A stretch of DNA of 28,039 nt from Saccoglossus kowalevskii (taxonomy: Eukaryota; Hemichordata; Enteropneusta; Harrimaniidae), in the NCBI RefSeq assembly GCF_000003605.2, contig NW_003111976.1, positions 26,707 through 54,745 on the forward strand. Direction: 5' to 3'. The position numbers and the translations under genes are program-made. Positions 1-11,016 of this stretch are shown one piece after another. The notes under the pieces were generated by a model, which saw nothing but the letters and a program-made list of their open reading frames with translations, was not told the DNA's origin and ran no database searches. Position 1 is the first letter of the stretch. Each line of letters opens with the position of its first letter.

Positions 1-638
1 CAGGCTGAAATACAATATATAGTGTTTGTAGCTGCCCCAGTAACCAACGCAAAATACTGATGTAACCTTCACTTTATTTATGACGAACAATATTGAGAAG
101 ATTGTAACACCGTCAAAACTGTGAAATACAATAGTATACGTTCAGAAAATAATAACATGAACTTGCGTATTCATACTGTAATAAGTACCAGTGCTGCTAT
201 GTATATAGATAGGCGATGATATACAGCATAGTGCGCCACCTAGTGGCAAGACTAGACGAATCTATTGTACATGTACACACAAAATATGGTAAAGTTGTAC
301 ATGAATCTGAGCTCATACGAATAGATTACAAACTGTACATGGAATGTGACTTGCATAATCGTATAGAAAACGACTGAGAATTTTAGATGAGTGTAAACAC
401 AACTACATGGGTGTCAACTCAACTACAAGACTGACGGCGACTCGGCATGTAAACTACGCCAACGATAAATCAACTAAATCGATAAGACTGCCAAAATAAA
501 TCTAAACATAACAAATGTCTTCTCAAATAATTCCCTAGTACTCCTCAAACGTTACCTACCTCGTTGGCAGCATAAACGATACTTGGGCAGCGAAAAAGAC
601 GAAAACTAGATGCAGGAAACGAGCGTTTCACTTCCAGT

Positions 639-648
639 GAAAGCGAAA
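639..648 (+). promoter_or_regulatory. IRF/ISRE-like motif
   Basis: The sequence GAAAGCGAAA fits the GAAANNGAAA core bound by interferon regulatory factors and ends two bases before the ATG at 651. It lies in a stretch richer in CpG than its surroundings. A ten-base match can occur by chance, and no TATA box or transcript start can be shown. Basis: motif seen; function inferred. Confidence 0.25.
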
Positions 649-650
649 AA

Positions 651-826
651 ATGGCGACTGCCCCCATCCTCGTACAGAGCGCGCACAACACCAAACACTG
701 CCGTGAGATAAATAAACGAGTGGAAGCACTAAAGGAATCAGGAACAAGTCTAAACAACAAAACGAAAGGACCTATTAGTATAACCTGTAGTATAATTCGG
801 AAGAAGACGTCTTTCACGTGTACATA
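651..826 (+). CDS. Small ORF, possible first exon
   Basis: A 58-codon open frame starts at an ATG in a strong Kozak context (A at -3, G at +4) and ends with TAG at 824-826. It begins MATAPILVQSAH and has a charged, helix-like middle (REINKRVEALKESG). I recognise no family. A GTATAA donor-like site follows the codons for GPI, in phase 1. That phase would match the phase-1 acceptor of the NLR exon at 4617, so this could be a 5' exon of that gene across a ~3.8 kb intron, but nothing proves it. It may equally be a chance ORF. Confidence 0.25.
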
Positions 827-2290
827 GCACGCCGACAAATGAACGAGGCTAAACAAAGCGCGGGAACGCGGCAAAGTTTAGGTTGCTCGGGAAACTGCAG
901 CCACAGTGTTTCCATGTTTCGTCTGATATCTCTGTGGTATTCTGCTGCTGTAAATAACGCACGATTTGTTCCGAAATTCAGTGTGTTGTGTGCATTCCAG
1001 GGTTATTTGTTTTTTGCTGAAAACACCCCTCTTTATAAATGGCAGAGTCAAATAGTTTCATTCTCATTGGTAAATCTGCACTGTTGCTTGAATGAGAGCT
1101 AATTAAACACATTTTCCAGGCCGGCTAAAGGGTATGCAACAGCCAATTTTAACAGCCTGTCACATGATTTTACTCTGAATGTCAACATGAAAATAGGCTA
1201 GTCCATTTTACGCAGGAGTAATTGGGAGTAGAATATGTGAGGGATAGTACCAACAGAGATGTGTATAATGAAAAGTTATTTCTACCCTTCTTTTGTATCG
1301 CTGACCATTTCTGTTTTAGTATACTGGTTTGAAAATGTTGAACTTGCATAATTTGCAATGTGTTTTTTACTGAAACTCCCCTATTGATAGTCCCGGGTTT
1401 GAAGGAGAACGGCACACCACGTAATTCGTTTGAATACAATGGTGAAGGCAAACATGCTGTGCTACTGCGGTACTCCACTGACAGCGGTCGTCGCTGAGCT
1501 GCGCTACAACTTCGCTTGCGATGTTGCTTGTTAGCCGTGGATTAAATTAATCTTGATTACCGGTTAAAATGTTGCTCATTTGGCGTTGGTGATCTTTATT
1601 TGGAACTGGGTAACGTCGCAACGTCACCAGCAGAAACCATCTGATACTTTGATGTTGATGGTCACGCCTCAATGGTAATCGCTAATTTTACTGCGTTGGG
1701 GGGGGGGGTCTTCCAAGAGCACTTCAGGGTTTATAAAACTCAGTCAACATACATCAAGTTTTCTCAATCGTAGTATTCCATGTGATGTACACCTAATATG
1801 CCAAAAATTTTGCTGAGCGATTTGAACTGGATAAAATTAACAGACAAAAATTTGTTTAAAAAATAAAAATAGTTTGGTTGCCAATGAAAACAAGCTGGTA
1901 GGCTGGTGGCGATCCGCTCCGCTCAAAAAACAAGCAATATGTTATCGGCTGTCGCCAATGTAGGACATGAACGTGAAGCTAACGTCGGTTTATAACTAAA
2001 ACCGGGGCCCCGTATACGAAGTTCACAAAAAAAAAATGCAATCTTTAGAAGACACTTTATTTTATTGCTACAACGTTAAATTTATTATTTGCAACCATTT
2101 TGCGACAGTATTTTCTAGATTGGCGGCAGTATTTACATTTATTCAAAGTTCAAAGTTGCGTTGAGATTACTTTGATACAGTGTAACAACGTTCGCGCCGG
2201 TGATCTCTTTCCGGTGTGCAACGTAGCCAAAATAGAAGGCATAATCATTTGAACATTACAAGACTGGTAGGAGGTAATAAATTTTGGGCG
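827..2290. other. No gene recognised
   Basis: Short open frames occur here on both strands, but none shows a recognisable domain or is bounded by convincing splice sites. The stretch contains a short poly-G run near 1697-1708 and otherwise ordinary AT-rich sequence. Confidence 0.5.
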
Positions 2291-2299
2291 AAAGTATTA

Positions 2300-2890
2300 A
2301 AAAAAACAGTTTTTGGCTGTTGCTATGGTAGCTGTGGGCCAAGATTGTTTTTCCAATTAGTGACGGTATGACCTGCCTGTCAAGTATGAACAAATTTAGC
2401 CAAGCCAAAGAAATCTCAGAGGAGTTAAAAACCGTTGCAGGTGAAAAATTACCCTAACGTTGGGGTCAATTTTTTCGGTAATGAAAATATACATAAAAAA
2501 CAGTAAATTGTTGCCCACACTCAAGCTGAGTAGAATGAGCTACGTCCATGCTTTCTAATCATAGAAATGTAGGCTGTGATGATACATTTGGATTGAAGGT
2601 ATTCAACAAATCAGTTTTTGGCTGTTGCCATGGAAACAGATTTTACAAATAGTAACTTTGTGCCCTCACTCAAGCTGAGCAGAATGAGCTATGTCTGAGG
2701 TGTTGTATCCTAAATTTGTAGCAGGAGATACATTTAGCGCAAAGCTAACTAAAAATCAGTTTTTTGACTGTTGCTATGACAACTATGGGCGAAATTATTT
2801 TCTGATTTTCCCTAATAACTAGGGTGAAGGTGTGACCTACATGCTAAGTTTGAGCGAAACCGGCTAAGCCAAACAAATTTATATGTGAAA
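2300..2890. repeat. Imperfect repeated block
   Basis: The phrase CAGTTTTTGGCTGTTGC occurs, with small changes, near 2307, 2611 and 2757. A second phrase, CTCAAGCTGAG.AGAATGAGC, occurs near 2520 and 2672. A third (GTATGACC, AAGT, GAGC/GAAC, GCCAAGCC-like) recurs near 2365 and 2835. Together they indicate a diverged tandem or nested interspersed repeat. I cannot assign a family. Confidence 0.5.
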
Positions 2891-4616
2891 ACACTGGAAA
2901 TCACACACAGACACACACAGTGTAAATTGCAAGTGCTTGTATACAAATAAAATTTACACTTTAAGGGCAATCGTAGTGGAGCGGATGGCCAATACATGTT
3001 CATTTGCATATTGACCGTGAAAATACCAAAAACATTATTGCATTGGTGATATGCAAATTAGTTTTAATCAAAATAAGTGATTGCCTAGAAGTTCCATTAC
3101 TGTTGTTCAAATTTCATTTCACTCGGCAAGTATATTCATGTACCCAAGGGTAAAATAGTGTACTTCTAAATATTGTTTATTTCTGCTATGTTTCGAAAAA
3201 CGTTACTCTTGAAAGGACTACTTTGTTTGCTCTTAGACCTCATTTGCATATAGGGTGTGGTAATACCGATTTTGATTTCAAGGACGAATCAAAATAAACT
3301 ACAGTACATATGTAATAATGTGGAATACATTCTCAATATAAACATTTTTCCGCTAAAATAAATTCCAGTGAAAATTTCCCTCATACTCTATTGAGACTTG
3401 ACACAGCACAGTGAAAATTGGATTCACACGTAATGCTTAAAAACATTTCATCGAAAATAAATTAAGTGTAATTCTATGTGACTTTATGAGAGTTGGAAAT
3501 GAACAAATTATATGAAACCCAACCCTACCACTCCATACACAATGTAAACTACACACCCAAAACATCCTTTCACCAGTGTATTCTATTTGACTTCAGGAGA
3601 AATTGAAATAAACAAATTATATGACAACGAACCTAATTATAATTTCAGCCTCTAGTTCAGCACTGATTAAATAAACTACTTCGTCTTCATGCCAACTGGA
3701 AGTTATTCAATGCCTACATCAGTGACTTCAAAATCTATTTCAATCCCAGGAATTTCACTTGTTATGATTGCATGGGAGTGCCAGTCTTTTATTTTCTATT
3801 GTAATGTCAATTTCTTTCGATTACTCGGAACATGAAGCTGTAACCACAGACCGTCTAGGTAAAACCTGGTGTAAGCACCGGTTAGGCAGTCTTAAACTAT
3901 GCATGTGAAGCCAGCTGAGAGGTATATCCAATCCTATAGATTTCTCATTGTTTGGTAACTATTTGCTGCAAATGCAACAAAAATCAATATAAAAATATTA
4001 CCCACACAGCATTCTACAGGTTACTTATTATATTAGTATGAAATCTAGTAGCTTCGCGATGAGTGGTTAACAAATCAGTGGCTTTGGTGATGAGTTGTTT
4101 TATCAGTGAGTAGCTTTCATTGTCACTGGTCATAGGAATTGAGGATTAATGTTTTACGTGTCATGAACAATTGGTGTTAATGTATGAACACCGTCTTTAG
4201 AAACTGTTAATTTGTCTTTATGATTTGTGCTGTCGCTCTGGCAGGAGTTCCTAAATAACTGCTTAGTGACATATAACCATGTTCCATGTACTATTTTAAC
4301 ATGAGTATTTTATAATTAAATGACGGGGACTGTGATATTAATGTCTTGTTTTGTATTAATTTTAAACATAATTGTATGCGTCTATTGATGTATTATTCAG
4401 CATCAAAATAAACCTACATACTGCATGGCTCAAACTTTGATATTTTTGGCGAAACAAATTGTGTGCCATTGTGTGCAAACAATTTCGGTTTCATTGTTCT
4501 TGGATTTGAATATGTGAATTGATTTCTGATTTTGGATCACTGTTGTATGGTCAAAATGGTTCCAAGTTGTGCCTGAAGAACTGGGATAATAAAATTGGAC
4601 TTTTGTTTATTTGCAG
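2891..4616. other. Non-coding DNA upstream of NLR exon
   Basis: AT-rich sequence with no recognisable coding exon on either strand. It ends in a good 3' splice site: a pyrimidine-rich tract, CTTTTGTTTATTTGCAG, at 4600-4616. At least its 3' part is therefore probably the intron preceding the NACHT exon. I looked for a CARD, DED or death-domain exon here and found none. Confidence 0.45.
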
Positions 4617-6433
4617 TCAAACAATTATGTGACCATGTTACATGGCTCATTGAATTATTACGCGATAGTTATATCAACCATTTTGCAAGAATGCGTCCTC
4701 TACCTTGGAACGAAAACTTGTCACTTGATCTCTGCGATATCTTCACAGAACTAGAAATCATAACGGTATGTAATGATAGAAGAATACACAAGAGAGGTAC
4801 AGTAATGAATCCTTTGGACATATTCAACAAGCCAGAAGACTCAGTGTACAATTGTAGACGAATTAAAGTTGAGGGTCCTCCTGCAATTGGGAAATCAGTA
4901 TTTTGTAGAAAGTTAGCTTATGATTGGGCTTGTGACAGACTAGATCAATTCAATTTTCTTTTTCTAATTGAATTCAGACAGGTTGTAGGCCACAATACAA
5001 TCGAAGATATCATTTTCGAGCAACTTCTTCCAGACCAGCCGTGTATATCAAAAAATCAGTTGAGAGATGCCCTTACTCAACAGTCTAAGTCAACTTTGTA
5101 TGTACTAGATGCTCTGGATGAAATGGGCCCGAAAATGAAATCTGCAAAAGATCACAGTATATGCAAATTGATTCACAAGAAGCTATTACCATGGTGTACA
5201 GTGGTTACGACAACACGACCACATGAATGTGACAGACAATTGAGTGAGTGTGATTCTCATTTCCGTATCAAAGGTTTTACCCTGAAACGAGTATGTGATT
5301 ATATTATGAAATATTTTGTGGGACACAGTGATAAAGCCATCAAACTAATTAAGAAACTCTCAACGCAATTAAACCTACCAAACTATGTAGTTGACTATGT
5401 TTCAAATTGTTACACAACAAGTGACGATTATGAGAGTATACAGGATTGTTTGGATTTTGTTCATGACACACTGTGTAATCCCCTACATGTTTCATTCCTG
5501 TGTTTAATTTGGGAAGATCACCAGGATGGTGATCCATTTCCTGAGGACATCACCCAATTATATGGTGAAATACTCGATTGTGTTCTCAACAGAGCCTGTG
5601 CTAAGCAGGACCCAGAATTCATTGCCGGTGAATATCCACCTGAAGTAATTACTGCTTTGGATGCTCTTAAGGAACTAGCATTCAAGTCATATAAATCAAA
5701 TAATATGATGATAAACGAAAATGATATTTCTAATTCAATATTGTCACTGGGGTTACTTGTTAGAGACACTGGTATTTCTAGAACTAAACCTAGAAAGCTC
5801 TGCTATTTTTATCATAAAACGTGGCGTGAATACTTCACTGCATTGTATGTTAGGAAGCACGCACATGACAGAATGATATCTAAATGGCTGAAAAATACCT
5901 TCAGTGCTCTATTCGATCGCCACGATCGTATGTTTTCATTTGTTTTTGGTTGTCATAAAGGCAATGCTAGTCATTTAGTGAACAGTGAAGACAATGCTAT
6001 TCATCTTCTGAAGATAATGGGTGATGTTTACTTAGATTCACTAGATGAAAACGATCCATATAATATATTATCCAAAAGCTTGGAATATCTAAGGAAGAGT
6101 CAATATGATACAGAGTTCCTGGTGTGTATATCTGAATGGATGCCATGGAACATTGATTGTCTTTCAACTTGTAATTTTCGTATTTTATTAACACTTGAAT
6201 TCGGGAACAACAAGGCCCCACATTCCACTGTTTATGCTTCAGTTAACTTCAGTGAGGAACTTGTATATCTGATTAATTACCGATTATGTAAAGGAATTGA
6301 AAATTCACCCAGTTCCACTCGTAAGCTTATTCTAAAAATTGCCCCTGATCACATGATAGAATTTGAAGATGTTTTCTGGAGTTGTTTGGCATCTTTGTCA
6401 GCTTATGGTTCATTTGTGTTTGATTTTAGTTGA
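4617..6433 (+). CDS. NLR-type protein, NACHT ATPase exon
   Basis: This is the nucleotide-binding exon of a NOD-like receptor, a cytosolic innate-immune sensor family that oligomerises through its NACHT ATPase. The exon opens after the acceptor ending at 4616, with two bases completing a split codon, and gives about 604 codons before TGA at 6431-6433. A linker (RPLPWN, then LDLCDIFTELEI) typical of invertebrate NLRs precedes the ATPase. Walker A is GPPAIGKS at 4874-4897; the usual glycine before IGKS is alanine. Walker B is LYVLDALDEM at 5096-5125. A later segment, FYHKTWREYFTALYV near 5805-5850, matches the conserved helix-rich part after NACHT. No N-terminal death-fold domain is present in this exon; it should lie in an upstream exon, possibly outside the window. 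The ORF can be extended to an ATG at 4595, but that crosses the splice acceptor, so I do not use it. The stop may be a nonsense mutation, because coding-like sequence continues behind it. The family call is firm; whether the gene is functional is uncertain. Confidence 0.85.
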
Positions 6434-7445
6434 TCGTTGGATATCTTCAAGCAGCGTGCCAAACAGTTTGTTGCTTTAGAAGAGATTTGTATGTTTGATA
6501 TTTTTGTTGAGGGCGGTAGTGTGCAAAGGATGGCTCAATTTTATCATGGAAACACATGTTCGTTGACTAAAACACAACATTCGAGGCAGTTTTTATTGTA
6601 TTTTATTCTTGTTAGAATTGATTAACAATATTTGTCTAAATGAGCTTCATATTTCCCATGATTGTATGCAATGTGGAGGACAAGGAAAAAAACTGTTTAT
6701 TAAGTTTACCCAAGCATTATGTACTTACATACTTAATCTTGATGTAAGCTATGACTGTGACAACATACCACAGTCGTGTTACAATACTATATTGCATGTA
6801 ATACACAGTCAGATCAAATCAACAAGGTCTGTTACATTGAGATCATTGAGGTGTGCAAGTTACCTTATGTATTACATGGATATCGAATCATGTTTCGAGC
6901 AGCTGCAAACTGAATATGAAGACCCCTATACCTTTGACATGCTAGTATCTTTGATATTGCATGTTGCCGATTCGACAATGGTAGATGCAATGTACCTCCA
7001 ATTACTTCTGTACAGATTTAGAAAGCTACATTTCCTTACACTCAATATTCACGCAAATAATCAAAGTGTATCAATGTCGGAAATTGTTAAAGCAATTAAA
7101 ATGAGTCCTGGAAAATACTCACTCAATTACCAAATAATCTCCGATATCAAGGAGGCATTTCTTGCTGCAGCTAACTACTTTATACCAGCTGTTACTATAT
7201 TATTTCTTAAATGCCAGTCAAAACTTAAAACGTTTTCAATAAGTGAAGTATCTACACGTAATGACTGTCTGGAAATTCGATACTTGTTAGAACAATGGAA
7301 TAACTTTGGTAACATTTGGCGGTACCAAGTGCAAACAGTCAGTCTTCTTTTACCACCTACTAAGCATACACAGTTATACGAGCACAAAATTCTGACCAGG
7401 GTCAAAGTTGGTGATTCCTCGTTGTTGACATATTTATATGACTAG
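6434..7445 (+). pseudogene. Disrupted C-terminal part of the NLR
   Basis: After the TGA at 6431-6433 the same frame stays open for 63 more codons (SLDIFKQRAKQFVALEE onward) to a stop near 6625. A second frame, open from 6567, then carries about 290 codons to TAG at 7443-7445. This second part reads as a helical, leucine-rich but not obviously LRR-patterned protein, and no other gene accounts for it. One in-frame stop plus one frame change (probably within 6564-6625) would join it to the NACHT exon. A good-looking acceptor, TTTATTCTTGTTAG, ends at 6615, so alternative splicing is a competing explanation, but I found no strong in-frame donor upstream of the stop. An assembly error is also possible. 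Confidence 0.55.
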
Positions 7446-7451
7446 AAGGCG

Positions 7452-7605
7452 CTAAAGCGGGAGGGTCGTCATCTGCGCACGCGTCACAAGCAACGATAAA
7501 ACACACGCTAAAAACGCAAAGACTCGTGGGTAGACACTTGTTTGTGAACAATGACGCGCTATGGCCATCTGACGCATGCGCAGGTGACGACTCCCCTCTC
7601 TTTAA
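7452..7605. mobile_element. Short TTAA-type MITE, copy 1
   Basis: A 154-bp element. Its left end reads AGCGGGAGGGTCGTCATCTG and its right end, read on the other strand, AGAGAGGGGAGTCGTCACCT, giving imperfect terminal inverted repeats that extend over about 30 bp. It is flanked by CTAA on the left and TTAA on the right, a decayed version of the TTAA duplication made by piggyBac-like transposases. A clearly related copy in the same orientation lies at 15371-15526. There is no coding capacity. It sits six bases behind the NLR stop codon. Confidence 0.75.
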
Positions 7606-10287
7606 ATACATTAGCACATTTTCACACTGGATATAACATGGTGGTCCTGTGTGTGTACTTTTGTATGTCCAAACAATTGTATTTTCCATTTTTTGTTAGT
7701 ACTATTTATTCAACATTTGCGGACCATAGATGTCAATGATAATGATTGTTTGACATGACGTACATAAAATATAGCTGCGCGTAGCCCTGTTATTCGACAA
7801 TATATCCATCATATTTAGCGTGCAGTGAATGTCTACAACCCCGGCTCAAATGATGGGTCTCAGTTATATTTTACTCAAACGATCGTGTGTCCGATTCCCG
7901 ACTCGCGTGATTTTCAAGACGTGAGATATTTTGTTGATCTGAAACAAAACTTCAGAACTCAAATTAATTTAAATCTGGCCATGGATTACACTCATTCCAT
8001 GAAAAATAATATTCTTTTCTCTTGTTTCTTTATTAAATGTTGTATTGCTGCACACAGTAGACCGGTTTCATGTGGTGTAACCACACAACACTGTATCTTC
8101 CATTTTTGCTTTAAATGTAGAGCGTTAGTTTTCTTGAATTGTGATTTTTACTCAAATGTTTCCGAGAAATTGTGTATATTATTTTTTTAACGTTCAACAT
8201 TTCTATTACATTATTATTATTAACATAGTCAATTGAATTGTGTTGGTTTGATGCAGAAAACAGTTTCATCAAATACGCAATCGTAATAAAATATTTTCAT
8301 TCATATATGGCACACGTTTGCGTGCGATGCCGGGAATCAAAACCTTGTTTGACATACATGTAACAGTTTTTTTTTTTCAAACTGACTGCATTTTTTTTAT
8401 TGCATTCGGCTGTAGGTATTTATAGTATATATTGTTGTTTATAACATATACATTAGAAATGTGTTTACATATATATTTTTTTATTCAAAACATAAATATT
8501 TTATGAAGCTATATTTTTATATTTCCTTTCACTTCAGTGTGTTTAATGTATGTCCTACAATACATGTACAATTCAGTGTTTGATTGTTTGCTGCAGGACG
8601 ACTCGTCTGGCGCTTCAATCACTGTTTTTAATGCACTAGAATTGTTCTATCTAGTGTGTATTATTCATAATAAAGGCAAATATATTATTCGCTTAATATT
8701 TTCATTTTATTTTATATTTTCTGAAAGAAATGGGATCGTTATGTATATGACAAAGCCAATGTATGCGATACAATGCCAAGGGCACAGCTTGAGTACTACA
8801 TCTGATTAAAACCTGGTGCTCATTACTACCTATCAATATATATTTTGGGTGGTTAGTTCTGTCAACATTTATGCACGGCATTTGTGATACCAAAGAGGAC
8901 AATTAACAAGCAAGAAAGTGAAAAGCAAGCTATACAGTGATTGGTGTACTGAAGCAATTTTTGGGATAGTAATATATTTAATAATTGTATTTAATATGAA
9001 TGAATCATGCGTGACTTGCACTTGGTCTGGTACAAAAAATGAAACATAACTGCTCAACTCATCTCAGGTAGATCTAAACTGATCTGCAATTTAAATTTAT
9101 TGAAGTATTCCACGCGTTTTATTCAAGCCTGTTACGATTGCTTGAATTGCATTGTCATTGTCAAGAACCTATTATTTCACATTCATTATCAGAGAGTCAT
9201 TAACATGAGAGTCTTAATTATGCACTAATACGAATACTCAAACAACTATTTGTGATATTTGGTTACATACACGTATCTGTTACAGTTCACAGTAAGTCAG
9301 TTCATCTAAGTAGTCTCGCTAATTAGTCTGACCTATATCATATAATCTCAATGTGGTTGAGCCACAAGTGAGTCACCTGTCCTATAAATACCTACTACCA
9401 GCGTATGAACTAAGACTACAGCTAGAGGGCGCTTGTTCTTAATGATCTATTTTTGTTGTATACTGTGTACCGATTGCGACGATTGTGTGAGAACACATTC
9501 TCATTTATTTTATTTCGAACTTGTTCCTCGTAAAAACTGATGGAATGTAGGAATGAAGCACCCTTCCCGACATAATTAAATTTTCACTGCGTGATCCCGC
9601 GTACTACGTGAAATGTTGTCTCTTACTGATTCATGTTATTTTCTTGGTATGACATAACATGAGGTTCGAGTAAAAGTGTTATCCCAAGTTTGATCACTCG
9701 ATCGCTTCGGTATAATATTTGTGATGCATTAGTCGTCCAGCATGTGGCCCTTGGTCCGATGGGTCAAGAATGCCGTTAACGAATCAGAACGCAAATCACG
9801 GTAATGTCAGGGGGAACTCAAAGTTTTTCGAATAGTAGTGCCTAGAAATTGCACTGCAGGACAACTAGATTGCAGTTGAAAATTGGATGACGATTTTCGA
9901 AAGAGGAAATTATAAAAGGTTTAACAAGTAAACGTTTTGAGGTCATTCATAATAAACAACTGAAACAACTGTTAATTAATTCCAGACATCGCTTTTTATC
10001 ATGTGGTATGAAATTTTTATTATCAAATACGTTTCAAAAGCAAAAAGTGACTACACACAATTTAATATCAAAATAGGTATTTAAAAAAGCACAGTAATTC
10101 TTCATTCATCTCATTGTTATTTATTTGCTACATAGAACATATTGTCAACGCCCGCGTCATTTTTTTTCAAGCTGATAGTATGTGATAGTTTGTTCGTACA
10201 TTTTGTGATATCACACGATGAATATTTAAGCATTGAACATATGTTTAATGAGAATATACTATTCAAGGATTTGACAAAATGTTGTTG
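7606..10287. other. No gene recognised
   Basis: Mostly AT-rich sequence. A coding-like stretch begins after a possible acceptor at 7820-7827 (NVYNPGSNDGSQLYF, then DSRDFQDVRYFVDLKQN) and stays open to about 8190, but I recognise no family and the later half is unconvincing. AATAAA at 8285-8290 is a possible polyadenylation signal for + strand transcripts. Nothing else is supportable. Confidence 0.45.
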
Positions 10288-10558
10288 TTAAAGGTCGATG
10301 GTCGCCGCACCGCGCATGTGCGACATTTGTGTTGACAAACATTGATTTCCCGCAATCCTATGCGCTCTTTTAATGAAAATAACGAGTACGAGTTTTGACA
10401 TGGGCACGACTTGAAATAGTTACCGCTGGCGACCCAATTACAAATTAGTAACCTCTCAGTTTGTACTCATTGGTTTGCGCAACAATCAAAGTCGCCATCT
10501 TTGTTTATACTAGACCGATATCTCGCACATACGTGGCGCGACGACCCCCGCCCTTTAG
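10288..10558. mobile_element. Longer TTAA-type MITE
   Basis: A 271-bp element bounded by TTAA on the left and TTAG on the right. The left end AAGGTCGATGGTCGCCGCAC and the right end, read on the other strand, AAGGGCGGGGGTCGTCGCGC, form terminal inverted repeats that run on to a shared ATGTGCGA about 35 bases in. The ends resemble those of the two shorter elements (AAAG, then GGGTCGTC), but the interior differs, so it is a related subfamily rather than a third copy. It has no coding capacity. Confidence 0.65.
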
Positions 10559-11016
10559 GGCAGATCGAGCTGAATACAAAATTTTTATTGATGCATAAGT
10601 GTGCAATGAAATATTATTATTTGACTTATTCCTCTTATTAAATTAACCGATAGTATTGAATGCATGGAATAGATGATATATAACCTTAACTTGGTCTAAA
10701 CCCTCTAAAACAACAATCTTTATAATGAGGATATTTCAATGCAAACACAAAACATTCAACTTCTAAACTTCCAGAAATGTTCGTATTTTTCATTTGGTTT
10801 TTTCCCCTCAATTTAAGCAATAGTTTTATTGGATTGAGCAAAAATTGAAAGCAGTACTGCACAGCAAACAACATTCAGGAACTTATGTTTGAGAAAAAAC
10901 TAGTTCAACAATTCTCGGTGATAATATATAAATACATGTATGTCACTACATTGTATTATCATTATTCTAATAGTATTATATGTTTGATTGAGAACCTCTA
11001 AACTCATAACTATTTT
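10559..11016. other. 3' flank of the DED-HECT gene
   Basis: AT-rich sequence without a recognisable coding region on either strand. It should contain the 3' UTR of the - strand gene that ends at 11017. Confidence 0.5.
10825..10830 (-). promoter_or_regulatory. Possible polyadenylation signal
   Basis: AATAAA on the - strand, about 190 bases behind the stop codon of the DED-HECT gene. The hexamer is common in such AT-rich DNA, so it is only a candidate. Confidence 0.3.

Noticed and set aside
545..874. 109-codon open frame on the - strand
   Set aside because: No domain, and it overlaps the better-supported + strand ATG with its Kozak context; composition looks like antisense of a CpG-rich patch.
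5349..6221. Open frames antisense to the NLR exon
   Set aside because: Shadows of the NACHT coding frame with no motif of their own.
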